Assembly (NCBI RefSeq): GCF_019670105.1
Contig: NZ_AP023032.1
Location: 3,528,972-3,592,971 of the forward strand
Source: Agarivorans albus
GTDB taxonomy: Bacteria; Pseudomonadota; Gammaproteobacteria; Enterobacterales; Celerinatantimonadaceae
Reading direction: 5' to 3'
DNA: 64,000 nucleotides
Below, in pieces: positions 1-9,189 of the stretch. Position 1 is the first letter of the stretch, and each line of letters starts with the position of its first letter. Below the pieces are notes generated by a model. The model did no database searches. It was not told the DNA's origin and was given only the letters and a program-made list of their open reading frames with translations. The translations under genes were made by a program, and so were the position numbers.

Positions 1-929
1 GTAAAACTAATTTTACTGTCGGCTTGCCACTGTTTAAGGTTATCTCGCCATTCTTTAAATGACTCAAGTAAGTGCTGGTTTATCTCGGTAAGATCAACAC
101 TCAAACTCTTACGGCGTTGTTCTTGAGCTTTAAAGGTATTAACAATAAGCGCTTTGTACTCGGTAGGGCTCTTTTCCGGTCGTTGGTAATCTATTTGCTG
201 GTTACTGTGAATGTAAACCAACTCGCCAACATCCTCAAAACCAAAGCTTATTGCTGGCAAATTGGGCGGTAACATCGGGATAGGATCTTTAGCGTGTTCT
301 ACTCGCCAAATAGGCCGGTGATTAATCTGCTCGATAAATTGTTGATTACCGACTCTGGGAGAACCATAAATATATAAACCCGTTGCTTGCGGCACTTTAG
401 CAAAACATAAGCTTGCTAAAGCACCACCCAAGCTATGTCCGGTAAGCCAAATAGGGCGGTCTGGGAAGTCTACTATCTGCTGCTCAATAAACTGCTGTAA
501 GCCTTGCTCGCCACTCCAAACTTCGTCGAGCGCTTTGGCAAAACCTTGATGTACTTTTCCACCCTCTGCAAAAGCTACAGGCATGCTGTCTAAGTCTGTT
601 TTTAACTCGTATAAGGCAGACAAAGATTTAAGCTCTGTGCCGCGAAAGGCAATAATTAAGGCTTCTCGATTACCAGCAGCCATGCATTCTGTGCCGGTGC
701 CCTCAAAAAAAGTAAACTGCTCAAAGCCAGCTAGCTTAAAAGCCATACGAGCAAAACCAGGGTGACAATAAGCAAGCAGTGAACATTCGGCCAACCACCA
801 AGCATTTACCTCTGAGAACTCGGTATTGTTGGGCTGAAACGGATATTGATTAGTACCTTCAAAATAAAGGTAATTCATATCAGGCGGAACAATGTCGTAG
901 TATTTGGCTTCGGGGATTGGCTTCTTCAT
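1..929 (-). CDS. Class 3 lipase family protein (3' end outside window)
   Basis: Partial alpha/beta-hydrolase of the lipase class 3 family, likely hydrolysing ester bonds of lipids. Read on the minus strand from ATG at 929; no stop is met before base 1, so the C-terminus is missing. The nucleophile elbow TGHSLGGAL is visible with Ser near residue 166. Upstream is the family's oxyanion-side segment (IIAFRGTE), and downstream are IYGSPRVGN and the acidic-residue segment KDPIPMLPP. No signal peptide is seen (start MKKPIPEAKYYD), so a cytosolic location or non-classical export is implied. The Shine-Dalgarno sequence is weak, so the start is not certain. The natural substrate cannot be told from the sequence. 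Confidence 0.85.
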   Translation of the reverse strand, partial: MKKPIPEAKYYDIVPPDMNYLYFEGTNQYPFQPNNTEFSEVNAWWLAECSLLAYCHPGFARMAFKLAGFEQFTFFEGTGTECMAAGNREALIIAFRGTELKSLSALYELKTDLDSMPVAFAEGGKVHQGFAKALDEVWSGEQGLQQFIEQQIVDFPDRPIWLTGHSLGGALASLCFAKVPQATGLYIYGSPRVGNQQFIEQINHRPIWRVEHAKDPIPMLPPNLPAISFGFEDVGELVYIHSNQQIDYQRPEKSPTEYKALIVNTFKAQEQRRKSLSVDLTEINQHLLESFKEWRDNLKQWQADSKISF

Positions 930-1215
930 GGCTAAAACTGCTACTGTTAAGCGAACGATTAGCTTAACGCATTTACTAGGGGCTGTTGACCTTTCGAGCT
1001 GATTTTTGCGGCTTATATACAAGGCAAAAGCTTTAATGTGTAGCGAGCCTACATGACAAGCTGAAAACGCATTAGAAATAAGCCACAAGCGCTGCCCGAA
1101 GACTTAGGCTTAGGCTAAAACAGTAACACTCGCCTAGTTTTGAGTTACAAACGTAAGTTAAGCGGTGGCTATCAGTATATAAAACCTAGCTAACAATAAA
1201 ATTGGAGAACAAGTA
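930..1215. other. Divergent intergenic region
   Basis: Spacer of 286 bases between the lipase gene (minus) and the lipoprotein gene (plus). It should hold both promoters. A ribosome-binding site (GGAGA) lies about 8 bases before the ATG at 1216. I see no conserved RNA, repeat or clear operator here. Confidence 0.5.
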
Positions 1216-1932
1216 ATGGCAATGATTGCTGGCAAAACTCGCCTTATAGCAACAATGGCTTTGAGCTCATTATTGTTAGCATGTGTACCTACCATTCAAA
1301 CCGTTTACCTCACACCACAAGTGCAAGGGAAGGTAGTGTTATTTACCCCAGGTGAGAGCGCTAACTTTAGCCCTTTAAGTGGTATTGCTGCTTACTACCC
1401 TTCTTCACCGGAAGCGGCGACACTATCCAATCAGCAAGGTGAATTTCTACTGGAGGCCAGCAGTACAGTGGAAGCCAGTTTATTGATGCCAGGACACTCA
1501 TTAAATTACTACCCAGTAACAGTGGAAACCGAAACATTTAGTTATACAGTGTTAGCGCAAGCCTCAACTAAGATGCTAGATCTAGAAACGGTTAAGCTAA
1601 GCAGTGTAGTTGTTAGCGATGAACTCGACGGTAAACAGCTGTTAGCTGATTCTGGCCCAAACGCACTTAAGTACTGTAATCTGAATTCTGTTAAACAGCT
1701 GCGCAGAGAGCAAGCTGTTCATCAACTGCTCAAGCAATACTATCCAGCGCCAGAGCAACTTGAACAGCCAGTGCTTGGCTATATCAAAGACCAACAGCAA
1801 CAAACCTTAATGTGGTTAGAATATGTAAAGCGCTCATGCAATTGGGAGGATGAAGACGGCTACCCTCGCTACCGTGATATGAAAGACGCCCGTAAGTACT
1901 TTGCTAAATTAGAAACAAGCTTGCTCAACTAA
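1216..1932 (+). CDS. Predicted lipoprotein of unknown function
   Basis: A 238-residue protein with an N-terminal signal and lipobox (LLLAC, Cys near residue 23), so it is probably a lipoprotein in the cell envelope. Residues about 35-125 read like a beta-rich domain similar in style to carboxypeptidase-regulatory-like folds (GKVVLFTPGESANFSPLSG, then NQQGEFLLEA). The C-terminal third is helical and charged, with two cysteines. The start ATG at 1216 has GGAGA upstream. It stands alone and converges on the exonuclease III gene, sharing a terminator with it. I do not recognise a named family. Confidence 0.75.
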   Translation: MAMIAGKTRLIATMALSSLLLACVPTIQTVYLTPQVQGKVVLFTPGESANFSPLSGIAAYYPSSPEAATLSNQQGEFLLEASSTVEASLLMPGHSLNYYPVTVETETFSYTVLAQASTKMLDLETVKLSSVVVSDELDGKQLLADSGPNALKYCNLNSVKQLRREQAVHQLLKQYYPAPEQLEQPVLGYIKDQQQQTLMWLEYVKRSCNWEDEDGYPRYRDMKDARKYFAKLETSLLN

Positions 1933-1949
1933 AGCGCCAAGTAAAAACA

Positions 1950-1982
1950 AAAAACGCTGCTTATAGTAAGCAGCGTTTTTAT
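1950..1982. terminator. Bidirectional Rho-independent terminator
   Basis: Stem AAAACGCTGCTTA / TAAGCAGCGTTTT with a short loop, A-rich on the left and T-rich on the right. It lies between the convergent lipoprotein and exonuclease III genes and can serve both. Confidence 0.8.
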
Positions 1983-1998
1983 TTAGTTCGGGGGAAAA

Positions 1999-2763
1999 TT
2001 AAACCGCAACATCCACTTGCACGGGGCAATGATCAGAGCCCATAACATCATTCAAAATGTCAGCATCACTAACTTGAGCAGCAAAGGCTTCACTCACCAA
2101 GAAGTAATCAATTCTCCAGCCAATGTTTCGGCCACGTGCGCCAGCTCGGTAACTCCACCAGCTGTATTTAACCTCATCCTGTTTCTTTAAGCGGAAGGTA
2201 TCAACAAACCCAGCGGCGGTTAAATTATCAATACCGTCAATTTCTGCCTGCATATAGCCCGCGCTTTTGTTGTAGTTAGGTTTTGGACGAGCCAAGTCAA
2301 TATCTTTATGGGCTACGTTTAAGTCGCCACATACCAACACCGGTTTGCGAGCCTCTAAAGCTTTTAGATAAGCGAGGAAATCGGCGTCCCATTGCTGGCG
2401 GTAATCAAGACGTTTTAACTCACTACCAGAGTTAGGGGTATATACAGTGACCAAAATAAACTCGGCGTATTCGGCCGCAATTACTCGCCCCTCTTGGTCG
2501 TGCTCCTCGATACCCATGTCATATTCAACATTTAGCGGCTTTTCTTTAGTTAAAATGGCAGTACCTGAGTAACCTTTTTTAACCGCCGAGTTGCTGTAAA
2601 TGTGGTATCCCTCTAGCTCACTTAGGGCTTCAAGCACTTGATCATCTTGTGCTTTGGTTTCTTGTAAACACAGCACATCGGTTTGCATTGATTCTAGCGA
2701 AGCCATGAAGTCTTTCTTCATCACTGCTCTAATGCCATTTACGTTCCACGATACTAAACGCAT
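1999..2763 (-). CDS. xthA: Exodeoxyribonuclease III family AP endonuclease
   Basis: A 254-residue endonuclease/exonuclease/phosphatase-fold enzyme of the ExoIII type, expected to cleave DNA at abasic sites and trim 3' ends in base-excision repair. Motifs in order: NVNGIR at the N-terminus, LQETKAQ (metal-binding Glu), the [11 protein letters not shown] catalytic segment, the [10 protein letters not shown] segment and the C-terminal SDHCPV with the catalytic Asp/His. The reading frame stays open 63 bases further upstream, but [10 protein letters not shown] at 2763 is preceded by AAGGAAGGG and matches the family's N-terminus, so I take that start. The protein could equally be the ExoA-type branch of the family; the symbol is approximate. 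Confidence 0.93.
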   Translation of the reverse strand: MRLVSWNVNGIRAVMKKDFMASLESMQTDVLCLQETKAQDDQVLEALSELEGYHIYSNSAVKKGYSGTAILTKEKPLNVEYDMGIEEHDQEGRVIAAEYAEFILVTVYTPNSGSELKRLDYRQQWDADFLAYLKALEARKPVLVCGDLNVAHKDIDLARPKPNYNKSAGYMQAEIDGIDNLTAAGFVDTFRLKKQDEVKYSWWSYRAGARGRNIGWRIDYFLVSEAFAAQVSDADILNDVMGSDHCPVQVDVAV

Positions 2764-3086
2764 TCGCCCTTCCTTAAGAGAGTAAAGTGTAATATTCAAG
2801 CCCAAGCCTTGCTCAGGCTGAAGCAAATTAGTGCTTCATTGTAGAGGCTAAAACCAAGGAAAAACACCCTTAAACACTAGGGGCTAAGATTAATACTCAA
2901 ATACCAAATTGATAGAATCCTGCTTGATTTCTCTCATCTAAATGAAACTTTCATCAATTACTTGTTAACTTACACCTACACTAAGCTAATAGAAGGGCTT
3001 ACTTTGAGTTAGTTTCTGAAAATTAATGCTTATTAAGGTACAGTAGGCATACAAAATCGCATGGACGTTGTGCTAAATGAGGATGA
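2764..3086. other. Divergent intergenic region upstream of the BCCT gene
   Basis: AT-rich spacer of 323 bases between xthA and the BCCT transporter. It should carry both promoters. A GAGGA ribosome-binding site precedes the transporter start. No other recognisable element is seen. Confidence 0.5.
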
Positions 3087-4661
3087 ATGACTACCAACAA
3101 AGATAAATACAGTATTGATAATACCGATTACACTGTCGGACAAGATAATGTTCAAAAATGGGGCTTTGATGTACATAACCCAGTTTTTGGCATAAGCGCG
3201 TCTTTAATCGGTGTGTTCCTAATAGCCATACTGCTGGTTGATCCAGACGTATCAAAAGCCGCATTAGATGGAATAAAGTGGCAAATTATCGGCGCATTTG
3301 ATGGCTTATTCATGTGGTCAGCCAACATATTTGTGCTGTTCTGCTTAGCAATGGTGGTATCCCCCTTCGGCAAAATACGCCTAGGTGGTGAAAACGCCAA
3401 AACCGATTACTCAATGATGTCGTGGATAGCCATGCTATTTGCCGCAGGCATGGGCATTGGACTTATGTTTTGGGGCGTAGCTGAGCCTGTTGCTTACTTT
3501 ACAGGCTGGTACGAAACACCACTAAATGTTACCGCCAATACGCCAGAAGCAGCTAAATTAGCGCTTGGCGCCACCATGTTCCACTGGGGATTACACCCTT
3601 GGGCCATTTACGGTGTGGTGTCTCTATCACTAGCCTTTTTTGCCTTTAACAAAGGCCTACCGTTGTCTATGCGCTCGGTGTTTTACCCAATCTTGGGTGA
3701 TCGCACTTGGGGTTGGCCTGGACACGTTGTAGATATTCTTGCAGTACTTGCCACGCTGTTTGGCCTAGCAACCTCTTTAGGTTTAGGCGCGCAACAAGCC
3801 GCCAGTGGTTTCCACCATGTATTTGGTGCAGATAACGGCTTGCTGCTGCAAATAGGCATCATTTTCTTGGTGACACTATTAGCCGTGGTATCGGTAGTTC
3901 GTGGTATTGACGGCGGCGTGAAAGTTATTAGTAACGTAAACATGTTGCTAGCGGCAGCCTTGGTAGTATTTGTTGCCTTAGTCACCTTTGCGGTTTCTAT
4001 GGGCACAGTGCCAACCACCGTTATGGGCTACATCGAAAACATTATTCCACTAAGTAACCCGGTTGGTCGTGAAGACTCAGCATGGATGCACGGCTGGACA
4101 GTGTTCTACTGGGCTTGGTGGATTTCTTGGTCACCATTTGTAGGTATGTTCATTGCGCGTATTTCACGTGGTCGTACTATCCGTGAGTTTATCATTGCCG
4201 TACTAATTGTACCTACGGTAGTAACCACTCTTTGGATGTCGGTATTTGGTGGCGTTGCGATTGATCAAATCGTCAACAAAGTTGGTACCTTAGGCGCCGA
4301 CGGCTTAACCGAAGTGCCTTTAGCTATGTTCCAAATGTTTGATGCCTTGCCAATGGGCAGCATCTTATCTTTACTGGCGATCGTTTTAGTATTGGTATTC
4401 TTTGTAACCTCTTCAGACTCTGGTTCATTGGTTATCGATAGCATTACCTCGGGCGGTAAAGTGGATGCTCCGGTTCCTCAGCGTGTATTCTGGGCGACCA
4501 TTGAAGGCGCAATTGCTGCCGCGCTGGTTTGGGTTGGCGGCACCGAAGCTATACAAGCATTACAGGCGGGCGCCATTTCTACGGCCTTGCCATTCACCAT
4601 CATATTGCTGGTGATGTGTGTAAGCTTGTTAATGGGTCTACGTACCGAAAAACGCAGTTAA
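3087..4661 (+). CDS. BCCT family betaine/choline/carnitine transporter
   Basis: A 524-residue inner-membrane secondary transporter of the betaine/choline/carnitine family, which takes up compatible solutes or their precursors with Na+ or H+. About 12 hydrophobic segments are visible. The family signature MGIGLMFWGVAEP lies near residues 122-134, and the tryptophan-rich substrate-site stretch WWISWSPFVGMFIARISRGRT lies near residue 345. The hydrophilic N-terminal tail is short and the C-terminal tail ends soon after the last membrane span, so there is no long osmosensing C-terminal domain of the BetT type. The specific substrate is not readable from the motifs. It is a single-gene unit ended by a strong terminator. 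Confidence 0.95.
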   Translation: MTTNKDKYSIDNTDYTVGQDNVQKWGFDVHNPVFGISASLIGVFLIAILLVDPDVSKAALDGIKWQIIGAFDGLFMWSANIFVLFCLAMVVSPFGKIRLGGENAKTDYSMMSWIAMLFAAGMGIGLMFWGVAEPVAYFTGWYETPLNVTANTPEAAKLALGATMFHWGLHPWAIYGVVSLSLAFFAFNKGLPLSMRSVFYPILGDRTWGWPGHVVDILAVLATLFGLATSLGLGAQQAASGFHHVFGADNGLLLQIGIIFLVTLLAVVSVVRGIDGGVKVISNVNMLLAAALVVFVALVTFAVSMGTVPTTVMGYIENIIPLSNPVGREDSAWMHGWTVFYWAWWISWSPFVGMFIARISRGRTIREFIIAVLIVPTVVTTLWMSVFGGVAIDQIVNKVGTLGADGLTEVPLAMFQMFDALPMGSILSLLAIVLVLVFFVTSSDSGSLVIDSITSGGKVDAPVPQRVFWATIEGAIAAALVWVGGTEAIQALQAGAISTALPFTIILLVMCVSLLMGLRTEKRS

Positions 4662-4683
4662 GACTTTCTAAGCCTTAACAACT

Positions 4684-4720
4684 AAAAGCCGAGTAAGCCT
4701 ATGCTACTCGGCTTTTTTTA
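4684..4720. terminator. Bidirectional Rho-independent terminator
   Basis: Stem AAAAGCCGAGTA / TACTCGGCTTTT followed by a T-run. It lies between the convergent BCCT gene and the exonuclease gene; its right edge touches the stop codon of the minus-strand gene. Confidence 0.88.
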
Positions 4721-5434
4721 TAACCACAGTTTGTTAATGGGTGTATCGGGACTAAAGTGATAATGGATCTGCGCTTGCAGCAATTCGGCGGTGGCAATGG
4801 CGTCGGTAAGTGCGTCATGTGGCGGGTAAACCGGCAAGTTATAACGGCTACGGGTATTAGCCAGCCGAATAGATGTAGGCTTCGGTTTTCTTAGCAAATC
4901 TATTAGCTTTTTAGGTTGAGCGGCTAACATGTCGGCTTCAATTTGCATGGTATCCACCAGTGGGAAAATAATGCCTTCATTAATCAAGCTGCGTAACGTG
5001 TGATGCAAAAAATCTCGTTCAATTCTGCGATAGTGTACAACCACTACTTTACCCGCTAGCTCATCTAGTAGCTGCTCTAAAATCCGCAGTAAACTGGGCG
5101 CGCCCTTTAAATCAGAATGGGTAATGCCGTGAATCACAATAGAGTCTTCTTTAAGTTTATCCTCTGGGGTAACAAACCAATGTTTTGCTTCTCTACAGGC
5201 AATCCGTTGCAGCGTAAATGACACCAAACCAATACTAATAATGCTGTTCTTCTTTGCATCTAAACCGGTGGTTTCAAAATCTAAAGCAACAAACTCAATG
5301 TCTTTGAGTTTGGTATCAGCATGATAAGTGCTGGCGTTGTAAAAGCTGCTCAAACGCTTATCTTTGCTCTCTAAGGCTTTAATCTTAAAGAAGGCTTTCC
5401 AGTTGAGAATTTCTTGCTGATTAAGATTCGGCAT
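4718..5434 (-). CDS. DnaQ-like 3'-5' exonuclease (DEDDh)
   Basis: A 238-residue protein of the DNA polymerase III epsilon/RNase T superfamily. The DEDDh residues can be placed: Asp and Glu in LDFETTG (near residue 52), the HGITHSDL segment, Asp in the IERDF segment, and His and Asp in the ExoIII motif HDALTDAIATAE near residue 207. It lacks the polymerase-binding C-terminal region of DnaQ, so it is a stand-alone exonuclease acting on DNA or RNA ends. Its ATG overlaps the stop codon of the DUF294 gene (TAATG), implying translational coupling. The pairing with a cNMP/CBS/DUF294 protein is known in other gammaproteobacteria. Confidence 0.88.
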   Translation of the reverse strand: MPNLNQQEILNWKAFFKIKALESKDKRLSSFYNASTYHADTKLKDIEFVALDFETTGLDAKKNSIISIGLVSFTLQRIACREAKHWFVTPEDKLKEDSIVIHGITHSDLKGAPSLLRILEQLLDELAGKVVVVHYRRIERDFLHHTLRSLINEGIIFPLVDTMQIEADMLAAQPKKLIDLLRKPKPTSIRLANTRSRYNLPVYPPHDALTDAIATAELLQAQIHYHFSPDTPINKLWL

Positions 5435-7320
5435 TAACTGTTCTGCATACTGTTAGCGGTGTAACGAAACTTCAGAAAGTTTTGCGCGCTGCTTAGTACC
5501 AAAAAGGCATCTTTAAGATTTCGCCTCTCAAAGTCAGACATGTTTTCCGGCTCAATATTATTATCAGGCTCTTGGTTGGCTTCTATATCCAAGGCTTGGT
5601 GGCGAATTCGCACCAAAGAAATAAACTCCATCGCATGTTGTAAGTCTTTACCTTTTGAAGGCGGCAAAATTCCCGCCTCAATAATGTCCTCTAAGCGGTC
5701 AAAAGAGTTCTGAGACTGCGAGCCAATAGCCAAACCATGTACCCGAATAAGATCGGCCAGCGGCGCTGTACCGCGCCGTTTTAGGTTAATTGAGTTTTTA
5801 TGGCGGCCATCTTTTTCCATCACAAAATCTTTAAAAAAGCCCAAGGGTGGCGTGCGATTTAAGGCGTTTCTGGCTAAGCAGGCCAGAAAACGGTTGTTCT
5901 TTTTGGCCTTGCGAAGAATAAAGGCATTAAGCTGCTCAGCCCATTTGGGTCTGCCATACACGCCGTTAAGGTCAAAGAAGATAGAACAATTAAGCAATGC
6001 TTGCGGGTTAGGATTATCAATCCAATCGGCGAAACACTCTTCCCATTGGCTTTGCGTTTTGCGGTACTCCGGGTTTGTTGCCATTATGTCGCCGCTGCAA
6101 TAGGTATAACCACAAGCAGCCAAGCCATCACATACGTAACGCGCAAGCTCTTCAAAATACTTTCCGTGCTCCGCTTCTACATATTGGTTATCAAGAATAA
6201 TCGCGTTGTCTTGGTCGGTCACAATCAGCTGTTCATCTCTCGCCATCGAACCTAAAGCCAAAAAGCAATAAGGTACGGGCGGAGGTCCTAGCTTTTCTTC
6301 CGCTAATTCCAATAAGCGCTGCTTAAAGCTGCGGCCAATTTCCGACATGGCTCGCCCCACCATGTGTGAATTGGCATCTTCGTTAATCATCCTTACAAAA
6401 CAATCTTTAAGTTGATGCGATAGCAGCACCAAATCATCGATACTGTTTTGCTGAAAAATGCTGCTCACAATCAACAAGCTATTTTGGGACTCGTAACGAA
6501 TAATATCGCTAACTTCAATTAAACCAATCGGTTGCTTGCTCTTAAGAATAGGCAGGTGATGCACGTTATAACGCAGCATCAGCAACATAGCTTCGAATAT
6601 ATAAGCGTTGTGATCTAAAGAAATAAGTTCGGTAGACATTACCTCAACGACCTGAGTCTCTACATCTAAACCTTGGGCGATTACTTTGGCGCAAAGATCA
6701 CGCTGAGTAATAATGCCAACAAAGCTTTCACCACCTTCGTCAGACAAATTGGGGTCATTAATCAAGGCGGCTGAAACATTCTCTTCAGACATAATTTTGG
6801 CTACATCTTGAATTGAGGTAGTCGACGCTAACATCACCGGTTCGCTACTAAGAATAGTTTTAACCTTTGATGTGGTTAAGGAGTTGGCGTCATCACTGTT
6901 ATCTTCAACCGCTTGTTGTAAACGAATAGTACCTTCAACTTCCACAAAGTCGGCAAATACATCGTAACGCTCGCAGAACTCTTCAAAGATGTTTTCGGGA
7001 ATACAATATAGCAGTGTGTCTTTAATCGCCTTGGCAGGAAAACGGACTTTGTTGTTGGTTAACAAGCCCATTTGTCCAAACACCCCGCCCTGATCTAAGC
7101 GGTTATATAACTCGCCGGTGCGGCGATAAATTTCTACCACGCCGCTGCGTATCATAAAGAGATCATGAATGTTATCGCCAAACTCGATAATCATATTGCC
7201 TGCGCGGTAATAAGATATCTCAACACTTTTTGCGACTTCGATAATTGCTTCTTCGGGCAATTGGTCAAAGGGAGGGTATTGGCTAATAAAATTGCGAACT
7301 TCGAGTAGCTCTACGTCCAT
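5434..7320 (-). CDS. cNMP-binding, CBS-pair, DUF294 nucleotidyltransferase-like signalling protein
   Basis: A 628-residue multidomain regulator with no membrane segment. Residues about 15-115 form a cyclic-nucleotide-binding domain (FGQMGLLTNNKVRFPAKA is the phosphate-binding-cassette region). Residues about 155-280 are two CBS motifs, which usually bind adenine nucleotides. Residues about 345-480 are the DUF294 nucleotidyltransferase-like domain (ALGSMARDEQ and TDQDNAII, the GlnD-like G-S and D-x-D pattern). The rest is the DUF294 C-terminal helical domain. The family is thought to sense nucleotides; in several genera it lies next to acetyl-CoA synthetase, but not here. It is the first gene of a two-gene operon with the exonuclease. 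Confidence 0.9.
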   Translation of the reverse strand: MDVELLEVRNFISQYPPFDQLPEEAIIEVAKSVEISYYRAGNMIIEFGDNIHDLFMIRSGVVEIYRRTGELYNRLDQGGVFGQMGLLTNNKVRFPAKAIKDTLLYCIPENIFEEFCERYDVFADFVEVEGTIRLQQAVEDNSDDANSLTTSKVKTILSSEPVMLASTTSIQDVAKIMSEENVSAALINDPNLSDEGGESFVGIITQRDLCAKVIAQGLDVETQVVEVMSTELISLDHNAYIFEAMLLMLRYNVHHLPILKSKQPIGLIEVSDIIRYESQNSLLIVSSIFQQNSIDDLVLLSHQLKDCFVRMINEDANSHMVGRAMSEIGRSFKQRLLELAEEKLGPPPVPYCFLALGSMARDEQLIVTDQDNAIILDNQYVEAEHGKYFEELARYVCDGLAACGYTYCSGDIMATNPEYRKTQSQWEECFADWIDNPNPQALLNCSIFFDLNGVYGRPKWAEQLNAFILRKAKKNNRFLACLARNALNRTPPLGFFKDFVMEKDGRHKNSINLKRRGTAPLADLIRVHGLAIGSQSQNSFDRLEDIIEAGILPPSKGKDLQHAMEFISLVRIRHQALDIEANQEPDNNIEPENMSDFERRNLKDAFLVLSSAQNFLKFRYTANSMQNS

Positions 7321-7649
7321 TAATCTCTCGGTGTAGAAGATAGTTTGAGTGGTTGGTGTCTAGTATATGGTATCTACCCGATAGTTGCAGTGCAGCAAAG
7401 TAAGCCTGAGTAGCATTATTACTAAATATTCGCTATTGCACCGCCGCCAAGTAAGATGACAAAGCCTTGGTAACAAACGGATTTAAGAAGCGTTTCGGTT
7501 AGCCGGTTTACACCCCCTCAGCAAGGCCTGTGTTAAGCGCCATGCAGACCGTTTAGAGAGCATAAACCTTTATATTTTCAATAAGCTATTACCGAAACAA
7601 CTTGCCATGGCGTTTTGCTGGAATAAGCAAAACGCCGTAACTTAAGCGC
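7321..7649. other. Intergenic region with a 10-bp hairpin
   Basis: Spacer of 329 bases between two minus-strand genes. It should hold the promoter of the DUF294-exonuclease operon. The only structure seen is the inverted repeat at 7609-7636 (see separate entry). Confidence 0.45.
7609..7636 (-). terminator. Hairpin downstream of the C4-dicarboxylate carrier gene
   Basis: A perfect 10-bp stem (GGCGTTTTGC / GCAAAACGCC) with an 8-base loop, 13 bases past the stop codon of the minus-strand carrier gene. No T-run follows on the minus strand, so it may be a weak or factor-assisted terminator, or an mRNA 3'-end stabiliser. Confidence 0.5.
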
Positions 7650-8951
7650 TTATAAAATAATGCCGGCAAACACAAAGCCGAGTATCACCGAACTGGTAAT
7701 AGTAGCGACACCTGGCACAAAGAAAGGATGGTTAAATACCCATTTCCCAATACGGGTAGAGCCCGTGTCATCCATTTCTACGGCCGCTAATAAGGTTGGG
7801 TAAGTAGGCAATACAAACAGCGCACTTACTGCTGCAAACGAAGCAATGGCCGCTTCTGGACTAACACCTAACATAAAGGCCGAAGGCATTAAGGCTGCCG
7901 TGGTTGCCGCCTGTGAGTACAGCAACATACTGGCGAAAAATAGAATAAGCGCCAACATCCACGGATGATCTTCTAACAAACCACCCGACAAGGCTTTAAT
8001 TTCATCTAAATGGCCTGATACAAAGGTATCGCCCAGCCACGCTACACCTAATACACAGATACAGGCACTCATGCCCGATTTAAAGGTTGCGGCATTAAGC
8101 ACTTCGCCAGTATCAATTTTACAAAACAGTGCAATGGCAGTGGCCGCAGTTAGCATAAACACCATGATTGCTTCATTACGTGGCAAGCTTGGGCTCTCAA
8201 TTAAACCAACCGCATCACTAATCGCCGTTGCGTAAAACACTACCGCTACAATAGCCACTAAAAATATAAGCACTGAGCGCTTAGCACTGGCCGGTAAAGC
8301 TTCACCTTGTTTATCTCGCTGACTCACTAAACCGTGGTCTAAACGTTCTTGATAGATAGGGTCATCTTTAAGCTCTTTCCCCATAAACTGGGCAACAAAG
8401 GCACCCACCATACAAGCTAAAAACGTGGCAGGAATACAAATAAGTAGCAGGCTAATATAGCCAACGCCTTTGTCTTCTAACATGCCGCTCATCAGTACTA
8501 CTGCTGCCGATATAGGCGAAGCGGTAATGGCGATTTGCGAGGCAACAACCGCAATGCTTAAAGGACGTGATGGGCGAATGCCCTGCTCTTTAGCCACTTC
8601 TGCAATCACTGGAAGGGTAGAAAATGCCGTATGCCCGGTGCCGGCAAACAAGGTCATAATATAGGTAACAATCGGCGCAAGAAAGGTAACTTGCTTAGGG
8701 TTACTTCTTAGTACCCGCTCCGCAATATTCACCAAATATTGCAAACCACCAGCTACCTGCATTGCAGCAATAGCAGCAATCACCGACATAATAATTAGGA
8801 TCACTTCAATAGGAATAGTGCCGGGGCTCATACCCAAGCCAAGAGTAAGCACCAATACCCCTAAACCACCCGCAAAACCAATTCCAATGCCACCTAAGCG
8901 CGCACCTAAAAATATGGCTGCTAATACCACCAGCAACTCTATCGTGATCAT
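7650..8951 (-). CDS. dcuA: Anaerobic C4-dicarboxylate antiporter, DcuA/DcuB family
   Basis: A 433-residue inner-membrane carrier, closest by eye to DcuA, which exchanges fumarate, aspartate or malate for succinate. Family stretches are clear: FLGARLGGIGIGFAGG near the N-terminus, MQVAGGL, APIVTYIMTLFAGTGH, ITASPISAAVV, GMSACICVLGVAWLGDTF and SQAATTAALMP. These match the DcuA branch better than the DcuB branch. About ten membrane spans are expected. A TTG 12 bases upstream is in frame, but ATG at 8951 sits after GGGAGG at ideal spacing, so I take that start. No complete FNR box is evident upstream, although such carriers are often FNR-controlled. Confidence 0.93.
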   Translation of the reverse strand: MITIELLVVLAAIFLGARLGGIGIGFAGGLGVLVLTLGLGMSPGTIPIEVILIIMSVIAAIAAMQVAGGLQYLVNIAERVLRSNPKQVTFLAPIVTYIMTLFAGTGHTAFSTLPVIAEVAKEQGIRPSRPLSIAVVASQIAITASPISAAVVLMSGMLEDKGVGYISLLLICIPATFLACMVGAFVAQFMGKELKDDPIYQERLDHGLVSQRDKQGEALPASAKRSVLIFLVAIVAVVFYATAISDAVGLIESPSLPRNEAIMVFMLTAATAIALFCKIDTGEVLNAATFKSGMSACICVLGVAWLGDTFVSGHLDEIKALSGGLLEDHPWMLALILFFASMLLYSQAATTAALMPSAFMLGVSPEAAIASFAAVSALFVLPTYPTLLAAVEMDDTGSTRIGKWVFNHPFFVPGVATITSSVILGFVFAGIIL

Positions 8952-9189
8952 AATTCCTCCCAAGCTCTAATTGCGACGCACTTTACGTGAAAGCCAACAC
9001 CAACAATAGATGATTAAATCAAACTAACGGCAAAAATCAGACAAATAAACCCAAAAATGCAAAATCAACAGAACTTAAATCCATTTAAAATGTAAGGGAA
9101 ATATCATTTGTTTTTAACCTATATGCAGCATTTGTTAGTAAGACTAGCACTAATTATGTCTATGTATTGATTAAATTTTTGACAAAACA

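Noticed and set aside
9020-9180. FNR-box-like palindrome TGATTAAATCA upstream of the DcuA-like gene
   Set aside because: Spacing between half-sites is one base short of the FNR consensus and other half-sites nearby are incomplete; anaerobic control is plausible but not shown.
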